The position numbers were made by a program, and so were the translations under genes. Shown piece after piece: positions 40,687 through 51,400 of a stretch of DNA of 64,000 nucleotides. How positions within the stretch are numbered: the first letter of the stretch is position 1; each line of letters begins with the position of its first letter. The notes under the pieces are model-generated. The model did no database searches. It was not told where the DNA came from and worked only from the letters and a program-made list of their open reading frames with translations. Location of the stretch: NCBI RefSeq assembly GCF_000372725.1, contig NW_005196681.1, forward strand, positions 309,354 through 373,353, given 5' to 3'. This DNA comes from Emiliania huxleyi CCMP1516 (lineage: Eukaryota > Haptophyta > Isochrysidales > Noelaerhabdaceae).

Positions 40687-40813
40687 CGCGCGCGGATGCG
40701 GACCGTGGAGAGGATCATCGAGTTTAAAATTCTGGCACAGACACCCCCAAATATAATGCTCCCAGAACTCACAGCAACTGCCGCCGCAGCCGCAACTTGG
40801 TGCCGGGCCGAGC

Positions 40814-42013
40814 TCACAGCTCCTTATCATTCTTTGCGCGCCACTTTGCGCAGAGCGGTGACTGCTCGTCCGTCTTGCCCACACCGCCGCCCTCCTCGCA
40901 CCACGCGCGCAGCATCGCCTCCCACGCGGCCGCGTGCTGCTCGCGCATCTGCTTGAGCTCGAGCTCCTCTGGTGAGGGACCCTCAGCCCCCTCCTCCTTT
41001 CTCCGCCGGTGCGCCTCGCCCGCCGCCTTGGCCGCGCGGCGCATCTCGTTGCGCTTCTTCTCCTCGTGCCGGCGGAGGCGCGACCGCTCCGCCTTGCTCA
41101 GGCTCTTGAGCCGCAGCTTCCACCGGCTGCACACCTCGCTCTCCTCCGCCTCGCTCTCGGTGAGCTTGTTTGTGCAGTACCACTCCTGACACTCCTCCAT
41201 CTCCTTCTGCCCGTGCTGCGCGCCCTCGCCGCCGCGGCGCCGCTCCTCGCCGTCGGAGGTCGCCGGCGCGCTGGGCGGGCGCGGCGCGCCGGGCGACGAC
41301 TCGCCCATCGCCTTGGCTGCGAGCTGCTTGTCCCTCCGCACCTTCCACAGCAGGCAGACGCCCTTCTCCTCGCGGTCGACGGTCGGGTTGTTGCACCAAA
41401 AGTCGAGGACGGCCTCCTTCTGCTCACGCAGCAGCGCCGCCCGTTCGGCGGGGCGCAGGCGCTGCTCCTGCTGCTTGAGGTCGTTCCGCTCCTCGGGAAG
41501 CAGCTTCTCGTCCGACCGTAGGCGCCACTGCCTGCAGAGCAACTCCTCCTGCCGCTCCGATGTGCAGAAGGACGCCATCATCCGGTCGTGCTCGGTCGAG
41601 CCCTCGGCGCTCCGCCGCTGGCGGAAGAGGCTCCACACGTCCATCGCGGCGCCCGCCTCGAAGGCAGGGCTGGGCGGCGGCGAAGGCGGGTCGAGCCGGT
41701 TCCGTCTCTTCTCCCAACGCTGGCACAGCTGCGAGTCGCCGTGCGTCTCGCACCAGGCCGCGAGCATCGCCCCGTCGTCCCGCTTGCGGTCCTTCTTCCA
41801 GTGGGAGCGGTTCGCCTTGAGCGACTCGCGCAGCGCCTTGCGCTCCTCGGGACTGGCGTCCCGCATCCGGAGGGAGACGCACGCGGCGTCGGCTTCGTGC
41901 CCGGACTGCCCGCACCACCACTCCTGCATCTGGGCGAACTCGGACTTGCCGGCAGCAGGCGCGGCCGCCGAGCGATAAACGAGGAGGACGTAGACGAGGT
42001 GGACGCGCGCCAT
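40814..42013 (-). CDS. ER-type protein with six Trp-Cys repeats
   Basis: An intact single-exon gene of 399 residues from ATG 42013. The first ~20 residues (MARVHLVYVLLVYRSAAAPA) are a probable signal peptide. The rest is charged and helical, built on six copies of a motif W/F-C, 8-15 residues, C, two residues, W. They are C34-C45 (third position lacks Trp), W87/C88-C97/W100, F149/C150-C160/W163, W206/C207-C220/W223, Y279/C280-C295/W298 and W371/C372-C388/W391. The last Trp of each is followed by basic residues. Cysteine pairs at fixed spacing suggest one disulfide per repeat. The last four residues are DKEL, a shuffled KDEL-like ending that hints at ER retention. Basic spacers rich in KKRN and RRRK separate the repeats. 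I know no named family with this pattern. Confidence 0.7.
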   Translation of the reverse strand: MARVHLVYVLLVYRSAAAPAAGKSEFAQMQEWWCGQSGHEADAACVSLRMRDASPEERKALRESLKANRSHWKKDRKRDDGAMLAAWCETHGDSQLCQRWEKRRNRLDPPSPPPSPAFEAGAAMDVWSLFRQRRSAEGSTEHDRMMASFCTSERQEELLCRQWRLRSDEKLLPEERNDLKQQEQRLRPAERAALLREQKEAVLDFWCNNPTVDREEKGVCLLWKVRRDKQLAAKAMGESSPGAPRPPSAPATSDGEERRRGGEGAQHGQKEMEECQEWYCTNKLTESEAEESEVCSRWKLRLKSLSKAERSRLRRHEEKKRNEMRRAAKAAGEAHRRRKEEGAEGPSPEELELKQMREQHAAAWEAMLRAWCEEGGGVGKTDEQSPLCAKWRAKNDKEL

Positions 42014-42630
42014 ATTTTTCTTCGTTGGACACGTGTACCACCCTCCGACGAGACGGCGACGTCGAGCCTGAGCGGAGATGAAAAAAGTGCCACCAGCGCC
42101 AAGTGCTCCTAGTCTAGTCAGCAACCCGATGCCGATCATCCGGCCCGCTCTGGGTGCGCTTCTTAGATCTAGCTCCCCGGCCCTGGATTTTTCTATTTTT
42201 CGGCCCGGGGCTCAGCCAGGCCCAGGGTCCTCAGCAGACTACCCAGACGGCGGAAAAGCGGCGGGTGCAGGTCCAGGACCAGGTGGTCCGCTAGCCGCTA
42301 GGTGCCGCCGGTGGAGCGTGGCCTTCCCTTTTCCTTCGAGCGAAACGGACGATTGGTATGGCGCGCCCTGTTAATACGCTCCGCCTTCCGCTTCTCCCGG
42401 ACCGCGCGACTTTCCATTCGTCTCCACGTCTGTTTCTGGATTCCGCTCTTCCACCTTTCACTTCCCTCCTTGCACTTCTCCCTTGTTTTCGTTGCTACAC
42501 GTTTTCGTTGCTACACAGTCAGTGCGCGTATGTAGTGTCGGGTGTGTTAAATGTGAGAGGTGTCGGTCGGAAGGTTTTTAGACGATCCTATCGTAATCCT
42601 TTGCTCGTCCTCTGGAACCAAGTCTCGCAG
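42014..42630. other. Intergenic, no gene seen
   Basis: This region separates two minus-strand genes. It is lower in GC near 42360-42560. No domain or repeat is recognised. Confidence 0.45.
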
Positions 42631-43792
42631 TCATATCTCGGACGGCGGGTCCGCGCCCGGCGGCCTGCGGAAAAGCAGCGTGATCACGAGCAACACCGCC
42701 ACAGAGACACGCTTGTTGCGTGCCGCGAAGACCGCGACGCCGTGCCCCAGCCGGCGACAGCCACGCCACGCCAGCGCTCGCTGCTCCTGCCGCCGCTTCC
42801 GCCGCTTCGCCGCCTCGGCAGCGAGCTTGCTGTCGTACCTCCGCCGCTCGCCCGCGTCGGAGAGCAGGTTGTACGTCTCGCGCAGTGCCGTGAAGGCCCT
42901 GTCCGCCCGGTGGTCGCGCCTAGGACGGGCCCGAGACGCCTCACGCAAGGCTGCGAGAGGGTGTGAGAGCCTCCGCCCCGCCGGCCGCGCGTCTTGTCGG
43001 GGTGCACGCGCACCGCGAGTCGGCGGTACCCCTCGCGCAGCGCCTGCGAGCAGCGGGCAGCTCACGTCGGCGCCGGCCCGCCCCCCTCCCCCAACCCCAC
43101 CCCGAGGAGCGGGCGCCTTTGCGTTTGCCGTCCGGCGCACACCGAGCAGCTCGTACCACCGGCCGGCGGAGTGCAGCCGCAGCATGCGCGAGACAGCGGG
43201 GTCCTGCTCGGCGGGCAGAGGTGAGGAAGGGAGGGAGGGGAGACCGGGAGGTGCAGCGCCCGCGCCTGCAGCCTCCACCGCCGCAGCTGCTCCCTCCGCC
43301 GCCGCACCGCCTCGGTGAGCCAAGCGGAAAGCCTCTGCCGGCGCGCCTCTGTGGCGTCCGAGATGGCCGCCGCCTGCCGCCGACCCCACGCGGTCATGGC
43401 TGGGCTCGCCTACACGCAGAGAGGCTCCCCTCGCGACGCTGGTACCCTCTGACGCTGTGCGCGGCAGCGAGACAGCAGGCCTTTGCTGCTGCACGCGACG
43501 CCGCGCTTCCCACAACAGCAGCAGCGCCGGCAGCCGAGTCGAAGCAGACGCGTGCACCCTTCTGGGCCGCCGGCCGCATGCGCTGGACTCCGCTGCCCGA
43601 AGTGTTGTAGACTTTGCGTGCGAGCCAGGCGGCATGCGGGAGGGACGAGTTTATGACGCCGCGCAGCCAGGCTCTACGCTGCTCAGCAAAGCCGCTCGCG
43701 TTGCTTTGAGGCGGTGGCGGTGAGCCGCTCGCCGCGGCGAGGAGCGCGGCGATCGTTAGCACGCCCGCCACAGGCACTCGGGCCAGCGACAT
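42631..43792 (-). CDS. J-domain protein with signal peptide and C-terminal membrane segment
   Basis: A multi-exon gene from ATG 43792. The start MSLARVPVAGVLTIAALLAA is a signal peptide. After a lumenal-type stretch with several Asn-x-Ser/Thr sites and a basic helical part (RRRREQLRRWRL), the J-domain is spread over three exons. These are GRWYELLGVRRTANAK, then ALREGYRRLAVRVHPDKT with the HPD motif near 43005, then AFTALRETYNLLSDAGERRR. The HPD loop stimulates ATP hydrolysis of an Hsp70 partner. After the domain come a basic helix (AAKRRKRRQEQR) and a hydrophobic helix (VSVAVLLVITLLF) near the end. The J-domain sits after a signal peptide and before a membrane helix, so an ER membrane J-protein (ERdj type) is likely; the side of the membrane is inferred. 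Confidence 0.8.
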
Positions 43793-44298
43793 TGTTAACT
43801 GGAAAGCGGGACGGCTACCGGGTAGTACCGCTGGGAAAGAAAAGGCGGAGCGATGTGAGGTTACCGTTTGTGTCTGTGTGTCGCTCGTGCGTGTCGTCAT
43901 CATCTGTCTTGCGTCCACCCATACCGCGTTGGTGTCCAGTCCGAGCCTGGCTGTTCTTCACCTTTCTACCTACCTACCTACCGACTGCACTCCAAGACCA
44001 AGTGCTCCTTGGCGCGTGACAAAATGGAAATACTCTGGAAACGATGCCAGGGCTGCTGCCACCTGCTAGAGCAAAGGCGGAGACTGGGGCGCGAGGGGGC
44101 GCGGAGGGCGAAACGGGGCGAGGCGGGCACTAGCGGAGGAACAGAAAGGTCAGGCAACCCAACTTTCTTTTCTCTGGAGAGTCCCCGCCGATAGTTAGTC
44201 TCAACTCGAGTAGCCCGAGCCCATCGGCGCACCCACGCCGGCAAGTGTGTGTCTGATTCCCAATCCCGCAGGGTGAGGCTTGACAAGCGACTTTGCTC

Positions 44299-45524
44299 AT
44301 GCCGCCGGCCGTCGCACCCCTCGCTCCCTTGCGCGCGGCCTTGCTCGCCTCTGCTGTCTTCACCGTGCGCGGCCATGCCTCGATGATCAGCCCTCCCCCA
44401 CGCAACGCCATTGACAGCAACCTCCCGCCTTGGAGTCATGGAAAGCACCCGATGACTGGCTGGATCGAGCCGTACAACTGCCGGTGCACCAACGGCACCG
44501 ATGCCGAATGCAACTCGGGGCAGTCCTGCTTCTGGTTCTCGCAGGGCTGCACGATTGGCTGTGCCGCCTGCGACGGGCAAGGCCAGCGCTTCCCTTCGTG
44601 GGATCACTGCCCGGGCACGGCGAAGCCCAAGGCGTTCACCGACGGCACCTACCTCGACAAGAAGTGGTGGACGGCAAACTTTCACGCGAAGCCCGGCTCG
44701 TACGACGACATCTGGCGCTACCACCCCTGGAGGGCTCCCGGCAAGGCGCCCGTCTTTGACGCGTGCGGCAAGGCGGGCGGGACGGACAAGGAGGTCTTCA
44801 ACGCGGGCGCCTTCAACGCCACCGTCCACGCCATGCAGGGCGACCTGGGCTCTGAGGTGCTCAAGCCGCGTCCGACGGGGACCGTCTGGAGGCGCGGCGG
44901 CACAGCCACTGCGAGGTGGCAGATGACGGCGCAGCACGGCGGCGGGTGCTTTTTTGCGTGCTGCCGCTTTCGGCCCCTCCCAGCGCCTTGTCGAACACTC
45001 CTCCCTTCTCTAGGTACCGCTTCCGGCTCTGCAGGCGAGGCGAGCCGCTGACGGAGGAGTGCTTCCAGCGCACGCCGCTCGCCTTTGCGTCCACCACGCA
45101 CCGCGCGCTCTTCGCCGACAGGGTGGTTGAGCTGCCCGCGACGCAGGTCGACAGCGGCCCGGCGGAGGGGTGGATGCGGATGCCTCTCCCGGACCGCGAC
45201 CCGCACCCGTGCGACTACGAGGTGCCTCCCGGCGAGCACTGCAGCGCTCGTTGCCCCGGCTGCGGCCCGCCCTGGTACGCCGCCGACTCGGCTTGCCCGG
45301 CCAACTGCGCAAAGGCCTTTCCCGGCCTTCCCTCGGTGGCGAGCGCAGACCCGCGCCTCTTCCCCGACCCGCTCGGCGGAGCCGACTTCCACTCGTTCGC
45401 CATCGAGGACACGCTGGCCGTCCCCTCCTCCCTCCTCCCTGGCGAGTACGTCCTTGGCTGGCGGTGGGACTGTGAGCTCACCTCCCAGGTGTGGAGCTCG
45501 TGCGCCGACATCACCGTCGTCTGA
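44299..45524 (+). CDS. LPMO-like secreted copper protein
   Basis: Two exons from ATG 44299, with a GT-AG intron at 44946-45013 that restores AQHGGGYRFRLC. The signal peptide ends VRG at residue 25, so the mature protein begins with His26 (HASMISPPPRNAID). An N-terminal His is the copper-brace ligand of lytic polysaccharide monooxygenases, and H-x-S-M-x-x-P-P-x-R-N is common at LPMO starts. Cys pairs follow (YNCRCTNG, CFWFSQGCTIGC, CPANCAKAF), then an aromatic core with EYVLGWRWDCE and a C-terminus ending CADITVV, as in chitin/cellulose-active LPMO folds. The protein probably cleaves a crystalline polysaccharide by oxidation outside the cell. Which CAZy AA family it belongs to (AA10, AA15 or a protist clade) cannot be told here. 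The second copper His is not assigned. Confidence 0.75.
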
Positions 45525-46105
45525 AAGCGAGGAGGAGCAGACGAGAGCTCGCCTCTCCGCCTCTCCGTGTCTGCGATTCTGGGCCCCAAAGCCTGGCCCT
45601 GCACGGTAAGCCAAGCTAGAAGGTACGAGCCAGAAAGGAGTCTGCAGATGCGTGCCATGCTAGATACTATACATGAGATCTCTGTGGCTCTGGCCTCTGC
45701 AGCCTGGGGAGTGGCAGGGCCTCACAGGCACGCAAAAGGAAAAAGCACGCACAGAAGATGCCATCGAAAGAAGCCACGCACCGACCGGCGCAAACATAAG
45801 CCCTCGCGAGACTGACAAAAAGCAGAAAGCACAAACTTTGCGCGTCGTTGCGAGTGGGAGTGCCGAGTCTGAGACACACACGCGAAAAATCGCGAGATTT
45901 TCAATGCGTATCGAGAGGGCGGGTCGTCATATACACGATACAGACGACGAGAGACGCGTGAGACCAGTCCCCAGAGGCGCCCAGGGATCACACTGGTGCA
46001 AACGCGCAAAAACGAGTGCAAGACATGAGAGGAGAAAAGTGTTGCTGAAGGGGAAGGGAGCACGCAGAGCGCGGTCTGTGCAGGAGGCTGGCAAGGCCCG
46101 CCGAA
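45525..46105. other. Intergenic between convergent genes
   Basis: Lower-GC sequence with no recognisable gene, repeat or RNA signature. Confidence 0.45.
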
Positions 46106-47278
46106 TCACAGCGGCGGCCGGTAGGAGCCGTCTGTCGGCTTCTGTGCCGCCGCCGCCGCCGCCGCCGGTCGGATGGCGAGCTTGCCCTGGTTGCCCTCGC
46201 ACCACTTTGGGACGCCTATGGCCCCCGCACCAACACGAGGGTGAGGGCACCTCTCGGGCGACGGCTCGCCTGCTGCCTCGCCCCGCTCACCCGGGTCCGC
46301 CTCGCAGCCGCAAAAGATCGCAATGTTGCGGCGCGGGCCGCGGTCGTACGGTCGCTCGTCCGGGGGCAGCTGCGCGGCGGCGTTGAGGTGGTGCCGCTTC
46401 AGCCGCCTGCGCGCCGCGGCGGCGGCATGGGACTGTCGGGCGAGTCTGGGGGAGGGAGTCTGGGAGGCGGGAGGGGGAGAGGGGGAGGGGAGGGGGAGCG
46501 GTGGGGCGTGGCCGAGGGCGGCGCACTCCCATGTCGTCTCTCCGCGCAGCACGAGCGCGAGCTGGAAGGCGAGGAGGGTGATGGAGGCGAGGCCTGCTCG
46601 CGGAGGGGAGGCGTGACGGAGGCACACGCTGCCAGCCGGACGGTGAGGGAAGAGGCGAGGGCCGGTGAGGCCGCAAAAGGCGGCGCACAGCACCGCCGCG
46701 CCCGCCTCCACCCACGGCGGCAGCGCGTGCGGGTGCTCCCGCCGCTCCGCCGCGCCCACCGCCAGCGACGCAAAGACGCCCGTCGCAACGAGCAGCGCGG
46801 TCTGCAGGAAGAGGTAGCTCACGAATATGCAGTGCGTCCGCTCGCCAACGCAGTTGCCCAGCCACCAGCAGTGGTGGTCCATGCGGCGCACGCAGCGGCA
46901 GCAGTCGTGGCAGTGCTTTGTCCGTGCGCGCAGCTCCGCGTGGCAGTGGACGCAGTACGCCTGGTCGAGGAGCGCCTCCTGGAAGTCGTCGCTCGGACTC
47001 GCGAGGCGCGCCGCGGTCTTCGCGGCGGTCTCGGCGTACCCGGGGTCACGAAAACTTGCCGCGGCGTACAGCAGCGCCGTGAGCGTGATGACGGCAGAGT
47101 AGACCGCCGCGATGCTCGTCTGCGAGGGCCAGCCGCCGCTGAGCAGCAGCAGGCCGATGCCGCCCGCATGCAAGGAGACCCACACCAGCCGCGGCTGCCA
47201 CTTGCGCTGCGGACGCGGCGCCGGGAGGCTGGGTAGATCCACTGTGGCGCCTGATGGCAGCGTCGCCGTCGTCGCCAT
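46106..47278 (-). CDS. DHHC-type protein S-palmitoyltransferase
   Basis: Starts at ATG 47278 (MATTATLPSG) and ends at the TGA at 46108-46106. Two membrane helices (about 31-48 and 55-76) precede the Cys-rich domain CVHCHAELRARTKHCHDCCR, which runs on through RRMDHHCWWLGNCVGERTHC with the catalytic DHHC at 134-137. A third helix (FVSYLFLQTALLVATGVFAS) follows at once, then a fourth. A short intron rich in CCCTCCCC follows near LRGETTWE. The last exon encodes a basic cytosolic tail (RRRLKRHHLN) that includes the asparagine-rich region after the fourth helix. The protein transfers palmitate from acyl-CoA to cysteines of cytosolic proteins at Golgi or plasma membranes. All zinc ligands are present. 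Confidence 0.9.
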   Translation of the reverse strand: MATTATLPSGATVDLPSLPAPRPQRKWQPRLVWVSLHAGGIGLLLLSGGWPSQTSIAAVYSAVITLTALLYAAASFRDPGYAETAAKTAARLASPSDDFQEALLDQAYCVHCHAELRARTKHCHDCCRCVRRMDHHCWWLGNCVGERTHCIFVSYLFLQTALLVATGVFASLAVGAAERREHPHALPPWVEAGAAVLCAAFCGLTGPRLFPHRPAGSVCLRHASPPRAGLASITLLAFQLALVLRGETTWECAALGHAPPLPLPSPSPPPASQTPSPRLARQSHAAAAARRRLKRHHLNAAAQLPPDERPYDRGPRRNIAIFCGCEADPGERGEAAGEPSPERCPHPRVGAGAIGVPKWCEGNQGKLAIRPAAAAAAAQKPTDGSYRPPL

Positions 47279-47437
47279 CGCTCCCGACAGACCCGATCCG
47301 CGTCGGGCGCAAAAAATAATTATAGGCTTGGAGCCCCTGCCCAGCCCCCCTCCGTGTCGCGATGCGCTCCCCACTCCCGTTCCCCTGTGTCCCTGATCGT
47401 CCTTCCAAAATCCTCCTCGTGCAGGTGGGGACCTTGT

Positions 47438-47682
47438 TTGGCCTTATACGCTTTTCTCGCCGAGTGCTCTCTACATTCTTTTTGCGTATTCTTTCCGTAT
47501 TCTTATTTGTTATTCTTGTCCAAAATAGGGTCTATATTCTCGAATATGGCAAGAATATGGCTCCAAATAGGGCATTTTTTCTCGAATATTCTTTATATTC
47601 CGGCTAAAAATCGCAACAAAAATCGCTGAAAAATCGCCTCGAAAAAGAATATAGATTATGAAGAAAAGCGTATAAAGGCCAA
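47438..47682. mobile_element. AT-rich MITE with 8-bp target duplication
   Basis: A 245-bp AT-rich element in GC-rich surroundings. It starts TTGGCCTTATACGCTTTTCT. The reverse complement of its right end is TTGGCCTTTATACGCTTTTC, so the terminal inverted repeats are about 20 bp with a single-base indel. The octamer GACCTTGT flanks it directly on both sides (47430-47437 and 47683-47690), as a target-site duplication. There is no coding capacity. Duplications of 8 bp fit hAT, P or Merlin-type transposases supplied from elsewhere. Confidence 0.85.
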
Positions 47683-47690
47683 GACCTTGT

Positions 47691-48479
47691 CCTCCTCCCA
47701 TCCTCGTTTGGTTTGTCTGGTGTCCCTCTTTTCTTTCTTTTAGGAGAGCTTGATAAACTCGAGGGGCCAAATACGCCGCGAGGAGGGCGGAGTTTGCGCC
47801 GAGAGGCGGGAGAAGCCGCGAGAGCAGGCTCGGCAGGCGGCGGCGGCGTCGCAGAACGAGGCCGAGGAGAGCGACGAGACAGAGGATGAAGCGGCAGGAG
47901 AGAGTGAGAGATAACGACGAGAGATACCGAGAGTGGGAAGAACGCGAGGTGGCATGAAGGTTGCTGCAGAATCGGCGAGGGACTGCGAAGAGAGATAGGA
48001 AGAGGCAGACGCCCAAGGGTGGGCGACGGCTAGCAACACCACCTTCCTTTCCCGTGAAATCCCTGTATCCACTCTAGAGGCTAGGCTAGAGGCTAGGCTA
48101 GTGCCTGTGCGCTGTGTCCTGTGAGGTGTCGTGTGTGGTGGCGGCGTGCCGTCCTCCCAACTCCCATCTCCCAAAAAGTCCCATCCCCATACCCCATCCC
48201 CTGACCCTCCTATCTTTTCTTTCTTTCTTTGAAAGAAAAGAAATAAGAATTGCGACCACGCGTCGAGGGTGTCGACACATATGAAAAACAAAAAGGACAT
48301 GCGACTTTTTATTTTCATTCTGCTTCGCTTCCCGTATCCCGACCCCCCCCCACCCACCCACCACCACCACGCACACACCTTCGCGCGCACACGCACTCAG
48401 CGTGTGTACTGCACATGCATGCCATCCGTCCTTCGCCGGCCGCTGCGCGGACGGGCAGACCCTCCCTCTCGCCTCTCGT
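47691..48479. other. Intergenic with dispersed repeat
   Basis: No convincing gene. The sequence at about 48128-48165 (GTGGTGGCGGCGTGCCGTCC) matches the repeat copy at 5165. Poly-pyrimidine runs and CCCACCCACCAC microsatellites follow up to about 48390. Confidence 0.45.
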
Positions 48480-51400
48480 CTACCCACTCGCCCCCCACTC
48501 GTAGCTGCGCTTCGGCGGCATGGGCTGCGGCGCGGGGCGCGAGGGCATTGCTTCGCGGTCGGGGTTGCTGGCGGCGGTCCTCCGGACTGCGGGGGAGATG
48601 GCTGCCGTCCAGACATCGTCCTCGTCCTCCTGCCCGGCGGCGGCGGCCGGCGGCGCCGCTCCCCTCCGCTCGGGGTGCAGGCTCAGCATGGGGCGCGCTG
48701 TAAACCTGGCGGGGCGACGGGCGAGCGATGTGTGCGGGCCACGGGTCCTGCACTTTGCCAGGGAGCGAGCTCAAGCGCGCGGGTGATGGACGCGTGGGGG
48801 AAGGGGAAGCGAGGTGCGAGCGTGTCTCCCCGCCCCAGCATCGCACCTTGCGGCGAGGTCTGCAGCATTGGCCACCCTTCCAGCGGTGCGCGAGACTTGG
48901 CCCCAGCCGAACCGCTGCGACGCGTTCGGCGGGAGGCTCCGGCGCTTCGTCGACCGCGGCGGCTGCTCGGCGCCGAGGGCGGTGCGGCTGTCCTGCAGGT
49001 GCAAGGGAGGGGGGGGGGGGGGGGGGCGAGTCGAGTACAGGGTATGGGCGGCTACCTTTTGTGGCCGTGGCGCGTAACACGAGCAATCACAAGGTGGTGC
49101 GAGCCTGCATGTCGAGCACGACTTGCTGCAGCGCTAGGTTGACTATTACTATTCTCATTATTATTAATGTACCTGCATGTCGAGCACGACTTGCTGCAGC
49201 GCTAGGTTGACTATTACTATTCTCATTATTATTAATGTACCTGCATGTCGAGCACGACTTGCTGCAGCGCTAGGTTGCGCACCGCCTTCTCCTCCGGCGC
49301 GACCATCTCCTCGCCTCCTGTGGCGGATGTCCCGCCGCCGCGCTCGCGCGTCGCCCTGTGCGACGGGGCAAGCCTCGAGGCGGGCGACGCAGCGGGCGCC
49401 TGGCCGGGCGTGTCGGGTCCGCGCGAGGATGGCGGAGAGAGGCCCGGCACGTCCCACGGAGACTCGTCCTCGTGCGGCGCGGTGGCGAGGGCGTGAGGCT
49501 CGTCGATGAGCTCCACCGCGCCTGGATGGGCGGCGCGGGGAGGGGGGCGTGTGCGGTGAGCACGTGGTGCCCGGCCCCGCGCACCCGAGGAGCCTCTGCC
49601 TCGCTGCTGCGTGCCTCCGCCCCGCCGCCCCCTCGTCCTCTTGTCGCGGCAGGTCCGCCAGCAGCTGAAGAGGGCGGCGCGCATGCCGACGCCGCCCAGG
49701 GAGCAGAGGCAGGCCAGGGCCAGGGCGAGCGCCGCCACGCCCCACACGAGAGACTGCTCCTGCTGCTCTCCGCCTCGGAGCCACGGGGCGGCGGTGCGCA
49801 GCCAGTCAGGCAGCGAGGCAGCGGGAGGCGGATCGAGCAGGGCGGGCGGCGAGGTCGGCGGAGGCGGCGGCGGCGGCGGGAGCGGCCACTCGGCGCCAAC
49901 GGCGAAGTAGCGGGCGGTGACGAGGAGGGCGAAGAGGACGAGGGGGAGGAGGAGGACGAGGTGGTCGCAGGCGTAGAGGAGCGAGCTGCCGCACCCTCCG
50001 TGCCCTCGCGTGTACCACGCGGCCGTGCGGAGGGTGCAGAGGGCGTAGACGCGGAGGGCGGAGAGGAGCGGCGCGAAGAGGACGGCGTCGGGCAAGTAGA
50101 GGAGGTGGCTCGGCCGGCGAGCGAAGTGCGGGAGCAGCCGGACTGCGCGCGAGAGGAGGAGCCTGCGAAAGGAGGAGGGGGGGGGCTGCGGCGACGGGGC
50201 TGCGGCGACGCGTGTTGACGGAGCGCGAAAGGGCGCGGTGGCGGCGGGCGCGCCATCCGAGAAAGAGGAGGACGGAGTGGAGCGGCCACGAGTAGGCCAG
50301 TCCGTGCACGGCCACGGCGGCGCCGGCGGCGAAGGTGAGCGGGGTGGTCATCTTTTCGAGGAGGATGAGTCCGAGGAGGGGGTGGCGCCGCCAGACCGTG
50401 GTCTCCGCCTGGGGCGGGCAGGCAGGGCGGCGAGAGGGGCGGCCCCTCAGCCGCACACCTCAGAGGGGCTGGGGGGGCGGAAGGGCAGCAGAAGCGGGCA
50501 CGGGGCGGCTCTCCGCCCCCGGGGCCTCGCGGCGTGCTGTGGCCAGAGTGCTGTGGATGTGCCGAGCATGTCCCCCCGGAGCCGCGGGAGAGGTGAGAGG
50601 TGCCCCTGGAGGTGCAGCCCCTAGAGGTGCCCCTGGAGCAGCCCCTCCCGCCTGCGAGCCGAGGTGCGCGAGGCCGCAGAGGGAGACGCGGCCGAAGACC
50701 CAGCGGAGGTCCGAGCGCCACGTGTTTCGACTCCTAGCAACAAAGGGAGGATTGCCTCATCACTAAGACCCAGCGGAGGTCCGAGCGGCGCGTGTGCGCT
50801 GCTCCATCGCAGCAGCTGCAGCAGCAAGGTGGCGTCGGGGCGGAAGGTGGTCATTGCAGTGCAGTCGGGGTGCAGCTGCATCTGCACGTCCCAGTCGTGC
50901 CTGTGACATAATGTGACATCGTAACACATCTGCACCTCCCACTCGCGCCCGTGTGCGCGAGCGCGCGAGCGCGCGAGGTCGGGTCGGTGTCGGTGAGAGA
51001 GGTCTGTGGGCGTGTGTGGGGGGCTACTCTGTTGGGCTGGGGGGGGGGAGGGGGGGCTTGTGCGTGCATGTGGCTTGTGCGTGTGGGCGAGGAGTGCGGG
51101 GGGCGTCTGCTGGTGCTGCTCGTCGGAGGCGCCTCGCGAGCCAGCGAGTGATGAACTTGTCGTCTCCAGACTGCAGGGGCACGCCTCGCCACGTCTCGCG
51201 CAGAAAGAGGGACTTGAAGACCGGGTCGGCCACGATGTGGTGACGGTAGGCGGCGGTGCGGCCGGAGAGGCACTGGCAGCCGCCGTCGAGGGCCTGGCGG
51301 GGGCGGGGGGCAGGGGGGGGTGAGGACCGGAGGGCGAGGGGGGGGGGGGGGGCGGTCGTGCAGGTTGGTCCAGCCTCTCTCGCGCCGCTCGCTCTACGAC

